A stretch of DNA of 64,000 nucleotides from Parashewanella spongiae (GCF_004358345.1 NZ_CP037952.1:930001-994000); one strand, 5' to 3'. Shown: positions 1 to 10,114, numbered from the stretch's first letter. Notes: a model not told the origin generated them from the sequence alone. Translations and numbers: made by a program.

Positions 1-1
1 G

Positions 2-2902
2 GATGGTAGCGGTATCGTCAAAGGTCATATTGAAAATGTTTCAGGTCAAAGCATTGCTAACGCAACGATAACCTTGAAGCACAAAACTAAAGGTTTGGTT
101 TATTCTATATCAACTAATGACAACGGTGAGTATATTCTTCGTAATGTTCCTGTCGGGGACTACGATATAACGATCAGCAAAAACGGATTTTCACAAGCTT
201 CTGAAAACAATGTTGAAGTGACCATCGGGCAAGCTCTAATACTAGATAGTCAACTTCAAAGTGCTTCAAGTGAAAATATTGAGCGTATCGAAGTTACTGG
301 CAGCAGTATTCGTCGAGTAGATTTAGAAAACTCAACTTCTGGCGTAACCTTGACCCAGGCAGAATTGAATGTATTGCCTGTTAGTACAGGTTTTGAAAGC
401 ATTGCTTTATTAGCGCCAGGTACAGCAGCACCTGGCGGTAGTAACTTTAAAGGTGCTTCAAGTTTTGGTGGTGCTTCTTCTGCTGAAAACGGCTACTATT
501 TGAACGGATTGAATGTCACTAATATTCGTACTGGTTTAGGTTCTATAGCCTTGCCATGGGAAGCGATATCTCAGACGCAAGTCCAAACGGGAGGAGTTAC
601 TCCTGAATTTGGCGGAGCAATGGGTGGAATAGTGAACGCAGTTTCTAAATCAGGTAACAATGATTTTAGTTTCGGCGTAGAAGCAAGGTGGGATCCTTCT
701 TCACTTCGATCTGAACACCAATCAATTTATGATTCTGAAGGTGTTATCCAAACAAACACTCAGCGTGATAGTACTGATTTTAAATATGTAAGACTTTGGG
801 CTAGTGGCTCAATTATTGAAGATAAACTGTTCTATTACGGTTTGTATGCACCACGCAGAACTGAGAGCGAATGGGCTGGCCAAACAACAGCAACTGACAG
901 GGTTTATGAATCGGATCGGTATTTTGCTAAAGTCGATTGGTTTATATCGCCAGAACACTCTATTGGCTTGACTGCAATGAATAATAAAGAAACATACGAA
1001 ACAAGTGTGTTTGGTTATGATGCAGATACCAATGTTGTGAGCGCCCAAATAGGCTTAACCTCTCCAGGTCGAGAAGGCGGGCAAGTCTACGGTATCAGTT
1101 ACAATGGTTATTTTGGCGATAACTTTTCTGTTTCAGCTGTCGCAGGTAGAACATCAGAAAACATTGATAATGTCGCGATATCTGCAGATCCTGGTGTTTG
1201 GGATCGCAGGTTTGGAACGACTTTAAGCCAACATACTCAGTCTAGTATTTCTGAAGAAGAATACATTCGTGATCAAGCTCGTATTGACTTTAACTGGGAT
1301 CTGGAATCTCATTCAATACAGTTTGGTGTTGACTACACGAATGTAAGTGTAGACTTTACTTCAGGTCAGAATGGTATTGGGGATGCAGAAGGTTGGTGGA
1401 ACGTTAGGACCTCTAACGGTGATGATTTGTCAGGCTTAGATGCTGGCGAGCACTATATTGAGCGTCGTGTGAGAACAAGGTTTACTGACTCAGAAGTGAA
1501 CTCTTTAGCTTTTTATGCCAGTGACACTTGGCAAGTGACTGATGAACTTGTATTAAAATTTGGTGCTCGTTACAGTGGCTTTGAAAATACCGTAAGTGAT
1601 GGTCGCGCTTATGTCGATATTGATAATCAATTTGCACCAAGACTGCAAGCTATTTACGATGTATTTGGTGACGGAACGTCAAAAGCTTATGCAACATTTG
1701 GTCGTTACTTCCAGCCAGTATCCGCCAACATGAATATTACTCAAGGTTCATCTTCTATCGAATGGTTTGAACATTTTTCATTAGCTGAGCTTGATGGTGA
1801 TGGATCTCCTACGCTTTCTGCTGATGGTTCTCCAAATCGTGGTGCTATGGTTCGTGATAGATTTTATCGCCAACGTGGCATTACCGAACCTGGTTTGATT
1901 TCTTCTGCTTCAATAAAACCTATGTATTCTGATGAATTTACACTGGGCTATGAGCAAGAAGTGTTTGGTGACATGACAGCAGGTGTTCGTTTTGTTTATC
2001 GAGAACTTGGACGTAGTGTAGAAGATACAGATGTAGGTCCTGTTCTTGCGAAAAAACTTGCAGAGTTGGGTATTGAAGATAACGTCGGCCAAGGTTCGTA
2101 CTATGTCTTGAATAACCCAGGTGAAGCGATTCAAATGTCATATGACTTTGATGGTGATGGCACAATTGATAATGTAAATTTAAGTCAAGATGAGTTGCAA
2201 TTGCAGCAGCCAGAACGTAAATACCTTGCTTGGGAGTTTACGCTTGATGGAAAAGTAAACGACGATTTAAAAATTGATGCTTCCTATACTTGGTCTCACA
2301 GTTACGGAAACACAGAAGGGTTAGTTAAGACGGATAATAACCAAGCTGATCCAGGTTGGACTACGTCTTACGACTACGCCGATTTAATGGATCACGCTTA
2401 TGGTGACTTACCAAACGATCACCGACACTCGTTTAAGTTCAATGGTACGTATGCTATTACAGAAGAGCTTACACTTGGTTTAGTGAGTAGAATGACTTCT
2501 GGTCGCCCTACAAACTATTTCTCAGTTCATCCTGTTGACGTTGATAGTTGTCAAACAGGTAGCCCATGGGATGCATGTATCAGTAAGTACTATGGAAATG
2601 CATCACATTATGATTATAACGGCAGACCTGCGCCTAGAGGCTCAGTGGGTAACTTACCTTGGGTGATTAATGTTGACATGTCACTGACGTATCAGACTGA
2701 AATATTCGGACATGACTTTTCTGTAAAAGGAACGGTTTATAATCTGTTTAATGATGATGCTGCATTAAACATTAACGAATCGCGCCAAAAGTTCGTTACA
2801 GTTGGTGATGAGAGCGTTGCTGTTGTTGATCCTGAATATGGTCGTGTAACCAGCCGTCAAGGTGCTCGTTACTTCTCGATTGTAGCTCGTTACGAGTTTT
2901 AA
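2..2902 (+). CDS. Oar-like TonB-dependent outer-membrane receptor, 5' end outside window
   Basis: The frame is open from the first bases of the window, so the true start and signal peptide lie upstream; 966 residues are visible. Residues 1-90 form a carboxypeptidase-regulatory-like beta-sandwich (GIVKGHIENVSG, then YILRNVPVGDYDITISKNGF). Next comes the IERIEVTGSSIRR segment typical just before a plug domain, a plug with NGYYLNGLNV, and a long barrel ending in the aromatic ARYEF. This is the architecture of Oar-type TonB receptors of marine gammaproteobacteria, which take up large substrates or peptides. The substrate cannot be told from sequence. A strong terminator follows the stop codon. 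Confidence 0.9.
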   Translation, partial: DGSGIVKGHIENVSGQSIANATITLKHKTKGLVYSISTNDNGEYILRNVPVGDYDITISKNGFSQASENNVEVTIGQALILDSQLQSASSENIERIEVTGSSIRRVDLENSTSGVTLTQAELNVLPVSTGFESIALLAPGTAAPGGSNFKGASSFGGASSAENGYYLNGLNVTNIRTGLGSIALPWEAISQTQVQTGGVTPEFGGAMGGIVNAVSKSGNNDFSFGVEARWDPSSLRSEHQSIYDSEGVIQTNTQRDSTDFKYVRLWASGSIIEDKLFYYGLYAPRRTESEWAGQTTATDRVYESDRYFAKVDWFISPEHSIGLTAMNNKETYETSVFGYDADTNVVSAQIGLTSPGREGGQVYGISYNGYFGDNFSVSAVAGRTSENIDNVAISADPGVWDRRFGTTLSQHTQSSISEEEYIRDQARIDFNWDLESHSIQFGVDYTNVSVDFTSGQNGIGDAEGWWNVRTSNGDDLSGLDAGEHYIERRVRTRFTDSEVNSLAFYASDTWQVTDELVLKFGARYSGFENTVSDGRAYVDIDNQFAPRLQAIYDVFGDGTSKAYATFGRYFQPVSANMNITQGSSSIEWFEHFSLAELDGDGSPTLSADGSPNRGAMVRDRFYRQRGITEPGLISSASIKPMYSDEFTLGYEQEVFGDMTAGVRFVYRELGRSVEDTDVGPVLAKKLAELGIEDNVGQGSYYVLNNPGEAIQMSYDFDGDGTIDNVNLSQDELQLQQPERKYLAWEFTLDGKVNDDLKIDASYTWSHSYGNTEGLVKTDNNQADPGWTTSYDYADLMDHAYGDLPNDHRHSFKFNGTYAITEELTLGLVSRMTSGRPTNYFSVHPVDVDSCQTGSPWDACISKYYGNASHYDYNGRPAPRGSVGNLPWVINVDMSLTYQTEIFGHDFSVKGTVYNLFNDDAALNINESRQKFVTVGDESVAVVDPEYGRVTSRQGARYFSIVARYEF

Positions 2903-2931
2903 CCTCCCTGTAAAACTTATATGAGCAAGGT

Positions 2932-2963
2932 AAAAGCCAGCTAATTAATTAGCTGGCTTTTTT
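2932..2963 (+). terminator. Rho-independent terminator of the TonB receptor gene
   Basis: Perfect inverted repeat AGCCAGCTAATTAATTAGCT followed by GGCTTTTTT, about 30 bases after the receptor stop codon. Confidence 0.9.
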
Positions 2964-3010
2964 CATTCTTTATGTCATGAAATCTGTATCACTCGATTAC
3001 GTCAGTTTTT

Positions 3011-3396
3011 AAACCTAGAAAAATCAGCTGGTGGCGCTCTTAAACCTAGAAACATCAGTTGACTGCGTTCTCAAGCGTAGAATAAATGGCTGATAGTAAG
3101 GCGTAGCTTGCAGCAAGTAGAACCACTACTTGCTGCTATTCATGCCTTGCTATCAATAATTTTTTCTGCATATATGAACGCTCCCAACCGATTTATTTAC
3201 CGTGAAAATAGCCGCTAACACCTATTCCCAAGCCTGTTAGTGAAAGCATAAAAGCTAAAAATCACTTCGCCTTTAGCTTAGGTTGGAAATAATCTTCAAA
3301 TCTCAGCGAATACAATTTTCATGGTGTAGGGTGATAGAAAAATAGTAGCCAAAGTAAACACATATGACATCTATGCCTATCATGAACGTTTAGGTT
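3011..3396. repeat. Mosaic of repeat families A, B and F
   Basis: Starts with a fragment CCTAGAAAAATCAGCTG, then at 3045 a family A left end (CCTAGAAACATCAGTTGA). Family B sequence with its AACCGATTTATTTA end follows up to 3199, and the F segment, which begins CCGTGAAAATAGCC, ends in CGTTTAGG near 3394. It is a hybrid of the A+F composite seen intact at 13808 and 38521. No gene is visible. Left flank TTAAA and right flank TTGAA do not match, consistent with rearrangement. Confidence 0.75.
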
Positions 3397-3680
3397 GAAG
3401 TACTATATTCCCTACGGCCGCCATACAAAACTGGCGTTCAACGCACTTAGTGCTTTTGTCGGGATAATTCAAAAACTTGTAACCTAGTAATGGAATCCTT
3501 TAGCCTTGCCCTTCGGGAGCTTGTATGTGTCCAAATTACTACGCAAAACTGTCTCAACGTAGCAATGTAATAACGACAGTTTTGTATGTCGGTAATAACT
3601 ATGTCTTCATCATTTTTCACTTGTACTTTGTACACATACATAGCTCTGAGCTGGGAATTTAATTACTGTAATTGGTATTA
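3397..3680. repeat. Family C repeat, left end lost
   Basis: Body of the family C repeat (ACTATATTCCCTACGGCCGC ... TTAATTACTGTAATTGGTA), lacking its left inverted end. It carries the CGACAGTTTTGTATGTCG hairpin module at about 3563-3595. The right end abuts the broken transposase reading frame. Confidence 0.75.
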
Positions 3681-3683
3681 CTA

Positions 3684-4982
3684 ATGCTTTGGGTTTGGTT
3701 GAAGGTTGATACCATATCTATGTTTGCTAAAGAGTCACTACTCAGCTTTTCTTCTGCTAAGAAAGATGTGCTTTATGATTTACTCAACCGAGAAGACTTG
3801 AATTGGAGAAAACTGCAACTTTACACCGCTAAAAAACTCATAAAACAGGAAGGCAAGAGTAAAGTCAGAGCTTTTGTTGTCGATGATTCAGTAAAGCAAC
3901 GTCGTGGTAAGAAAATGCCCGGCGTATCCAGTCACTTCGACCATTTGACAGGGCGTTGTGTTATGGGACAGCAAGTACTGAGTTTTGGCTACGCTTCTGA
4001 TAGTCAATTTGTCCCACTGGATAATGAACTCTTCATCAGTCAAACCAAAGCACAATCTCTAACCCGTAAATTTAAAGATGAGCGCTCAATAGTCGCTAAA
4101 CGTTACAAGCAATCTGTGGCTCAAACTAAGCCTGCTATGGTTGCAGGTATGGTTAAACGTGCGCTGGGAGTAGGTATTGAAGCTGATTATTTTCTTGCAG
4201 ACTCTTGGTTTGCCACCAAGCCTATTATCAGCATGACGCTTGAGCATGATTTGACGGCTATTCTCCGAATGAAAAAAAACAAAATGAAGTACCGCTTAGC
4301 GGATAAATCAGAGTGCAGTGCCGCCGAACTATTCAAAACTCAAGTAAAAGGCCGATGGCAAAAACTAGCAGGGTTGCCTTATCAAACAAAGTCCATTGTC
4401 GTTGAGTTGAATCTAGCAGAAACGGCAAAGCTTGAGCCGAATTGGATTAAGGTTAAACTCGTCTTTTGTCGAGGTGTTAATCCTGATAAGAAAAAAGCAG
4501 GTAAACACGATTGGGCATTATTTTTAAGTACGGACGCTTCGCTAAGCGATGAAAAAATTCTTGAGATTTACGCTTTGCGTTGGGGAATTGAAGTGTACTT
4601 CAAGGAAGCCAAACAACATCTTGGCTTTTTGAGTGAGCAAAGTCGTCATTACAGTGCTTATATTGCTTCAATTCATCTAACAGGGTTGAGGTTTTGCTTG
4701 CTTCTGCATGCGAAGCAAAATGATGAAAACAGCAAAGTCTGTGACTCAAGGAACCTACTTTGCGACAGTCTACAAAATTTAGATTTTGCTTGTAAATTAT
4801 GGGGCTTATTTAAGGCTTTGATCAGCGATGCAGTTTCTAGTATTTCTTCGTTACCAACAACAGAAAGCGAAATCATACTTAATCAAGTCAACGAAGAAGT
4901 GACCTCGTTTTTTAATCAAGTTATGCAAATGGATACTTTTACATTACGCCAAGAGGCTATTTCTACTGGAAAGTACCCATGA
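3684..4982 (+). pseudogene. IS4-type DDE transposase, 5' truncated and frameshifted
   Basis: From about residue 13 (DTISMFAKESLLSFSS) the protein reads as a DDE transposase of the IS4 type. It has VDDSVKQRRGKKMPG with the first Asp, DSWFATKP with the second Asp, and YALRWGIEVYFKEAKQHLG, which fits the Y-R-E-K signature. The N-terminus is abnormal. Another frame just upstream reads NALGLVEG before hitting a stop, so a small indel near 3705 separates the two pieces. Everything before that is family C repeat. The element was therefore probably cut at its 5' side by the repeat and is unlikely to encode an active enzyme. Exact IS ends were not found. The ATG at 3684 is only the first possible start. 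Confidence 0.8.
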
Positions 4983-5254
4983 TTTTAGCTAAAAATGAAA
5001 TCCGAAACTTGAGTTTTTAACACTAATTAATGATTTTCGCTATCACTCTGTAGACAGACTATCCCGCCGATCAGGATAATTTGATTCGTATATGTTAAGA
5101 CAAAATTGCTTCCATGCAATGTTAATTCTTTTACTATTTAGCGATTGTGGGTCGCGTAACTCGATAATTGATTTGGTAGGTTTATCGGCGGTTAATTTGA
5201 AAGTGTGGACAGTAATGGACTGTTTTTTAGGATCAATTTATAGTGAATGAACCT
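4983..5254. other. Intergenic stretch, nothing recognised
   Basis: About 270 bases between the transposase remnant and the SMI1/KNR4 gene. It presumably contains the lost right end of the IS. No ORF, clear repeat or terminator was seen. Confidence 0.5.
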
Positions 5255-5656
5255 TTAATTTTTTAACCAAACCTCATCAATCCAATGCCACAATGTTTCC
5301 CAGCTTTTCGAGGCCAAACGACCATCCTTCCATAAGAGAATTTGACCTGATTGGTCGATGCAATAGAAGTCTTCACCTTGCTGGCACACGGCAATATATT
5401 CTCGGGGCATTCCAACAGACCAAGCATAACTGGTGACTTCTGGTAAATAAGTATGAGCATAAGTATCAGCCGCAGTGACGGGTTCAAGGTGCCCAAAAAT
5501 AACATCGCTTGCTTCAAGCAAGTATGTTTTTAGTGATTTTGGTAAAGGGATTAATATTTGCTCTTCAACTTCAACTAGTTGCTCGAATGTCGGTAGTTCA
5601 AGAGGAAAGGCTGTAGCTTGGTTGGCTTCTTGAAGTTGCTCAATAATTTCGTTCAT
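5255..5656 (-). CDS. SMI1/KNR4 (SUKH) family protein
   Basis: 133 residues. The pattern LPTFEQLVEVEEQILIPLPK, LEASDVIFG, a central acidic/aromatic stretch, then EDFYCIDQSGQILLWKDG and SWETLWHWIDEVW matches the SUKH fold (SMI1/KNR4 domain). In bacteria these proteins often act as immunity proteins against polymorphic or contact-dependent toxins, although many are lone housekeeping-type genes. No toxin gene is next to it. It sits between an IS remnant and the M13 peptidase gene, which is transcribed in the same direction upstream of it. The pepO terminator at 5694 separates the two, so it is probably expressed separately. Function is inferred from family only. Confidence 0.75.
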   Translation of the reverse strand: MNEIIEQLQEANQATAFPLELPTFEQLVEVEEQILIPLPKSLKTYLLEASDVIFGHLEPVTAADTYAHTYLPEVTSYAWSVGMPREYIAVCQQGEDFYCIDQSGQILLWKDGRLASKSWETLWHWIDEVWLKN

Positions 5657-5693
5657 AGTAATTCAATCTAATGGTTAATGCGGCAAGTATAAA

Positions 5694-5722
5694 AAAAGCG
5701 TCGACCGAATGGCAGACGCTTT
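5694..5722 (-). terminator. Rho-independent terminator of the M13 peptidase gene
   Basis: Hairpin AAAGCGTC / GACGCTTT with a 10-base loop. On the minus strand it is followed by a run of seven T. Confidence 0.8.
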
Positions 5723-5750
5723 TATGATTATTTACGATTTTATGAAGGCA

Positions 5751-7835
5751 TTACCAAATTTTCACACGCTTTTCAGGTGCAAGATACATCTTATCGCCTT
5801 CTTTTACGTCATAAACTTTATAAAATTCAGGCATGTTTGATAATGAACCTAATGCACGATATTCAGGTGGTGAATGTGGATCGGTTGCAATACGGTTACG
5901 AGCGGCCGCTTCTTTCAACTTAGCACGCCACACTTGGGTAAAGCCGATAAAGAAACGTTGATCACCGGTTAACCCATCGATTACAGGGCCTTCTTCACCA
6001 TTTAATGACTTTTTATAAGCTTTATAAGCGATGGTCACACCGGATAAATCGCCGATGTTTTCACCCAGTGTCAGCTCACCATTAACGTGTAAATCATCAA
6101 AGACATAGTAACCATTGTATTGAGACACAAGCGCTTTAGCTTTCGATTCAAAGGCTTTCAAATCGTCAGCAGTCCACCAATCGCGAAGGTTACCTTCGCC
6201 ATCAAATTTTGCGCCTTGGTCGTCAAATCCATGCCCCATTTCATGACCGATTACCGCGCCGATGCCGCCGTAGTTAACCGCATCATCTGCTTCCATATTA
6301 AAGAAAGGTGGTTGAAGAATAGCTGCCGGAAATACAATTTCATTCATGGTTGGGTTGTAATAGGCGTTGACGGTTTGAGGTGTCATACCCCAAGCTCCTT
6401 TATCAATTGGAGCACCTAGTTTTGCTAAGTCCTTTTCATGCTCTAATGCGCCAGCACGTTGAGCGTTACCATATAAGTCATCCGCTTTGATCACAAGTTT
6501 ACTGTAATCTTTCCACTTATCAGGGTAACCAATTTTAGGATTGAATTTAGCTAATTTGTCTTGGGCGGCGGCTTTGGTGTCTGCACTCATCCAACTTAAT
6601 TCGTTGATGCTGTCACCGTATGCTCCACGGAGGTTCTCTACCAAAACACTCATACGAGTTTTGGCTTCAGGCTTAAAGTGGCGCTTAACATACACTTTAC
6701 CAATCACTTCACCTAAAATTCCGCTGACTGTCGAAACACCACGTTTCCAACGAGGCTGTTGTTCTTCTTGACCATTTAATGTTTTAGAGAAAAATTCAAA
6801 ATTTTCTTTGTCTAAAGGCTCTGAAAGTTGACTGGCAGCATGAGTCAGTGTTTGCCAAATCAGGTAGGCTTTCCAGTCGTCTAAGCTTGTTGATTTAACT
6901 ACATCGTTAAGGCCCGTAATGTAACTCGGCTGATTGATGATGATATCGGCTTGCTTGTCAGCACCAAGGGCTTTTAAATAACCATCCCAATTAATGTCTG
7001 GTGCCAATGTTGGCAAATCTTTAACTTGATACAAGTTGTAAGTTTTGGAGCTGTCACGACTATCAACCACATTCCAATGCTTATCTGCAATGGCAGTTTC
7101 TAGTGCCATAACGGTTTTTGCCCGTTCTTTTGCTTTAGGTAATCCAGCCAATGTAAACATGGTTTCGATGTGTTTTAGGTAAGCAGTACGAATGCTTTCG
7201 AAACGTTCTTCTTTATTAAAATAATAATCTTTTTCTGGCAGGCTTAAACCGTATTGCCAAATGTGTGTAGCATATCGGCTTGAATTTTTAGCATCAACAC
7301 TAATGTAGAATGCCATAGGTGTTCCGCCACCAATAATTTGGCTTTTGCCGAAATAACTGGCTAATTGATCTTTATTTTCGAGGAAGGCGATTTCGTTTAA
7401 CTGTGCTCGAATTGGCTCAATACCGAGCTTGTTTAGTGTATCTACATCCATGAATGAACGATACAAATCAGCGACTTTTTGCTCGTCTGATCCAGCCTGA
7501 AGGTTTTCGGCTTTAGAAACATCGTCAATAATGGCTTTTACGTCATTTTTAGATTTTTCACGTAAATCATAAAAGGCACCTGCGCTGGTACGATCGCTGG
7601 GTATTTTGGTTTCTTTTAACCAAGTGCCATTAACGTAGCGGTAGAAATTATCTTGAGGGCGAACAGTCTTGTCAAAGTTGGCAAAGTCAACACCTGATGT
7701 AAGTGCTTGTTGCACTGCTGTGGCAGTTTGAGTTTGCTCCGCTGGTAATTGTTGCTCAGTGCTTTTATTATCTCCGCAAGCCGTAAGCCCAAGAAGAACA
7801 GAGGCAGCAAGACCTCCAATAACAATCTGTTTCAT
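5751..7835 (-). CDS. pepO: M13 family zinc metallopeptidase (PepO-like lipoprotein)
   Basis: 694 residues, about the usual length for neprilysin-family peptidases. The N-terminus MKQIVIGGLAASVLLGLTAC is a lipoprotein signal with lipobox LTAC, so the enzyme is anchored in the periplasm or outer membrane. The catalytic zinc motif HEMGH lies near residues 531-535, in VIGHEMGHGFDDQGAKFD. The downstream zinc-ligand motif GENIGDLSG and the substrate-binding NAYYNP motif are both present. It should cleave oligopeptides on the N-side of hydrophobic residues. A terminator follows on the same strand. Single-gene unit; no partner genes nearby. Confidence 0.93.
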   Translation of the reverse strand: MKQIVIGGLAASVLLGLTACGDNKSTEQQLPAEQTQTATAVQQALTSGVDFANFDKTVRPQDNFYRYVNGTWLKETKIPSDRTSAGAFYDLREKSKNDVKAIIDDVSKAENLQAGSDEQKVADLYRSFMDVDTLNKLGIEPIRAQLNEIAFLENKDQLASYFGKSQIIGGGTPMAFYISVDAKNSSRYATHIWQYGLSLPEKDYYFNKEERFESIRTAYLKHIETMFTLAGLPKAKERAKTVMALETAIADKHWNVVDSRDSSKTYNLYQVKDLPTLAPDINWDGYLKALGADKQADIIINQPSYITGLNDVVKSTSLDDWKAYLIWQTLTHAASQLSEPLDKENFEFFSKTLNGQEEQQPRWKRGVSTVSGILGEVIGKVYVKRHFKPEAKTRMSVLVENLRGAYGDSINELSWMSADTKAAAQDKLAKFNPKIGYPDKWKDYSKLVIKADDLYGNAQRAGALEHEKDLAKLGAPIDKGAWGMTPQTVNAYYNPTMNEIVFPAAILQPPFFNMEADDAVNYGGIGAVIGHEMGHGFDDQGAKFDGEGNLRDWWTADDLKAFESKAKALVSQYNGYYVFDDLHVNGELTLGENIGDLSGVTIAYKAYKKSLNGEEGPVIDGLTGDQRFFIGFTQVWRAKLKEAAARNRIATDPHSPPEYRALGSLSNMPEFYKVYDVKEGDKMYLAPEKRVKIW

Positions 7836-7999
7836 GTAAAATCCTTAAGTTTGTTTAGCTGTCGTAACCTAAATGATTTTTTGGAATGATACAACGCTAT
7901 TGTGTGTCAAATTGTTATTGTTTGGTTATTAAAATTAGAAAACTAAAGTGAAGTTAGTTAATTATTTGTTTACTATGGTTGCATTCTGAGGAGACACAT

Positions 8000-8932
8000 A
8001 TGGATCTTGAAACAATGCCACGAGAACAACTCGGTATTTGCGCTGAAGGAAATTTACACAGCATTTATTTAATGTTTAACGCAAAAGATCATGTTGAGCC
8101 GCTGTTGCGTCCTTGTCTGGCCTCAGTGGCACAATATATCTTTGAGCTTACAGATCAACATGCTGATAGTGCATTTAACGGTTTTGTTGCCATAGGTGCT
8201 AATTATTGGGACAGTTTATACAGTGATTCTCGCCCTGAGCTGCTTAAACCGTTTCCTGCTATGCAGAATAACGACTTAATTGCACCTGCTATCGAGTATG
8301 ATCTTTTTTTTCATATACGTTGTGACAGATACGATATTTTGCATTTAGTGGCTAATGAAATTGACCAAATGTTAGATGGATTAGTTGAGCTTGTTGATGA
8401 AGAACGTGGATTTAGGTACATGGACAGCCGTGACTTAACGGGGTTTGTTGATGGCACCGAAAACCCGAAAGGGCGACATCGACAGCAAGTTGCTTTGTTA
8501 GCGGAAGAAGATGAAGACTTTAGAGGCGGCAGTTACGTTCATGTTCAAAAATATGTGCATAAACTCTCTCACTGGCAACGCTTACCACAACAAGCTCAAG
8601 AAGATATCATCGGTCGCACAAAACAGGATGATGTCGAATATGCATCAGAAGATAAGCCACTCACAAGTCATATAAAAAGGGTGAATTTGAAAGACGAATA
8701 TGGTAATTCAAAAGAAATTTTACGTCAGAGTATGCCGTTTGGGACTTTACACCAACAGGGGCTGATGTTTATTTCAGTGTGCCGTACACCTCGGAATTTT
8801 GAAGATATGCTCAAAAGCATGATTGTTGGCGATGCTCATGGCCACAGTGATCATCTAATGAATTATACGCAAGCCGTGACAGGCTCATCGTTCTTTGCTC
8901 CGTCATTAGACTTTTTATTAGAGTCCGCTTGA
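8000..8932 (+). CDS. DyP-type heme peroxidase
   Basis: 310 residues. I chose the ATG at 8000 because TGAGGAGA lies 6-13 bases upstream; the frame is open a little further, but without an RBS. The DyP signature GFVDGTENPKG sits near residues 148-158, with the catalytic Asp at about 151 (GxxDG motif). A His-rich stretch SYVHVQKYVHKLSHW around 180-195 holds the probable proximal heme ligand. Family members oxidise dyes and other substrates with H2O2, and the short proteobacterial forms (YfeX-like) are usually cytoplasmic; no signal peptide is seen here. It is followed directly by a nest of repeats, and no encapsulin gene is adjacent. Confidence 0.9.
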   Translation: MDLETMPREQLGICAEGNLHSIYLMFNAKDHVEPLLRPCLASVAQYIFELTDQHADSAFNGFVAIGANYWDSLYSDSRPELLKPFPAMQNNDLIAPAIEYDLFFHIRCDRYDILHLVANEIDQMLDGLVELVDEERGFRYMDSRDLTGFVDGTENPKGRHRQQVALLAEEDEDFRGGSYVHVQKYVHKLSHWQRLPQQAQEDIIGRTKQDDVEYASEDKPLTSHIKRVNLKDEYGNSKEILRQSMPFGTLHQQGLMFISVCRTPRNFEDMLKSMIVGDAHGHSDHLMNYTQAVTGSSFFAPSLDFLLESA

Positions 8933-8936
8933 TTAA

Positions 8937-8989
8937 TCCTAAAAACATCAGTTGACTGCGTTCTCAAGCGTAGAAAAAATGCCTGATAG
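8937..8989. repeat. Family A left-end fragment
   Basis: CCTAAAAACATCAGTTGACT and the following 30 bases match the left part of family A. It is cut off by the family C element that begins at 8990. Confidence 0.8.
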
Positions 8990-9580
8990 TAATACCAATT
9001 ACAGTAATTAAATTCCCAACACAGAGCTATGTATGTGTTTAACCTAAAATCATCAGTTGAACGCTGAGTATATGAGTAACTGCTTGAGAAATATGATGAT
9101 TTCATCATCATGGCTTTCACCCAATGAGTGAAGTGCTCTACGCTCACAAGCTTGCTAAAATGGCTGCTATCTGCGTTGTAACTTTTGCAAGTAGAATAAC
9201 TACTTGCTGCAAGCTACGCCTTACTATCAGCCATTTTTTCTACGCTTGAGAACGCAGTCAACAGATGTTTCTAGATTTAAAGTACAAGTGAAATTGATGA
9301 AGACATAGTTATTACCGACATACAAAACTGTCGTTATTACATTGCTAGGTTGAGACAGTTTTGCGCAGTAATTTGGACACATACAAGCTCCCGAAGGGCA
9401 AGGCTAAAGGATTTCATTACTACGTTATAAGTTTTTGAATTATCCCGACAAAAGCACTAAGTGCGTTGAACGCCAGCTTTGTATGGCGGCCGTAGGGAAT
9501 ATAGTACTTCAAACTTGCGCCTTGTACTGAAATCCTTTAGCTCTTGCTGAGTGGGAAGTTAATTACAGTAATTGGTATTA
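8990..9580. repeat. Family C element containing a nested family A element
   Basis: Family C ends are TAATACCAATTACAGTAA at 8990 and TTACTGTAATTGGTATTA-like sequence ending at 9580. The C sequence is interrupted at 9041 by a complete family A copy (to about 9278). After it the C body resumes (AGTACAAGTG...) with the hairpin module at about 9311-9345. No gene is present. Confidence 0.85.
9041..9278. repeat. Family A element nested in family C
   Basis: Starts AACCTAAAATCATCAGTTGA and ends TCAACAGATGTTTCTAGATT. It includes the family A internal hairpin GCAAGTAGAATAACTACTTGC. Confidence 0.8.
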
Positions 9581-9595
9581 ATACCTTAAGGCAAT

Positions 9596-9626
9596 AAAAA
9601 AGAGCTTCCCAACAAGCTCTTTTTTA
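9596..9626 (-). terminator. Bidirectional-looking terminator after argR
   Basis: AAAAAAGAGCTT, 6-base loop, AAGCTCTTTTTT: a perfect hairpin with A and T runs, just past the argR stop codon. Confidence 0.85.
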
Positions 9627-9646
9627 TTTTTGAATAAGTACAAAAA

Positions 9647-10114
9647 TCACTCAGTGTAGTTGAATAAAGCTTTGACTGTTTCTAATGTCGTGAGTATTCC
9701 GTCTATGTTTGATGGGCTGATGAAAATCGTATCGTCTCCAGCAATGGTTCCCAAAATTCCTTCAGGCTTGCCTATTGAGTCAAGTAATCGAGCAATAAGC
9801 TGCGCGGCTCCTGGGCTAGTACGTACAACAATCATAGATTGATTGTGATCCACATCTAAGACTAAGTTTTTAAGCGGACTACCCGCGGTAGGTACACCTA
9901 GTTCAGCAGGTAAACAGTAAACCATTTGTTGTTTTGCATTTCGGGTTCGAACAGCCCCAAACTTGCTGAGCATTCTAGATACTTTAGATTGGTTTATGTT
10001 TTCAAAGCCTTCAGCTTGCAAAGCCGAAACTATTTCACTTTGAGAGCCGAAGCGCTCTTCTTTTAAAATTAACTTGAATGTTTTTACGAGCTCGTCTTGG
10101 TTTTTTATAGTCAT
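9647..10114 (-). CDS. argR: Arginine repressor ArgR
   Basis: 155 residues, the usual length. The N-terminal winged helix ([26 protein letters not shown]) binds ARG boxes. The C-terminal domain has the [10 protein letters not shown] motif that binds L-arginine and forms the hexamer. It represses arginine biosynthesis and activates catabolism in many gammaproteobacteria. It lies divergent from mdh with a 419-base shared upstream region, an arrangement known from Shewanella and Vibrio relatives. AT-rich partial ARG-box-like sequences upstream would allow autoregulation. Confidence 0.95.
   Translation of the reverse strand: MTIKNQDELVKTFKLILKEERFGSQSEIVSALQAEGFENINQSKVSRMLSKFGAVRTRNAKQQMVYCLPAELGVPTAGSPLKNLVLDVDHNQSMIVVRTSPGAAQLIARLLDSIGKPEGILGTIAGDDTIFISPSNIDGILTTLETVKALFNYTE

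Noticed and set aside
3447-3641. Short open frames inside family C repeats (also at 61449 and 37441)
   Set aside because: They recur with the repeats, lack RBS and conserved codon use; they are by-products of the repeat sequence.
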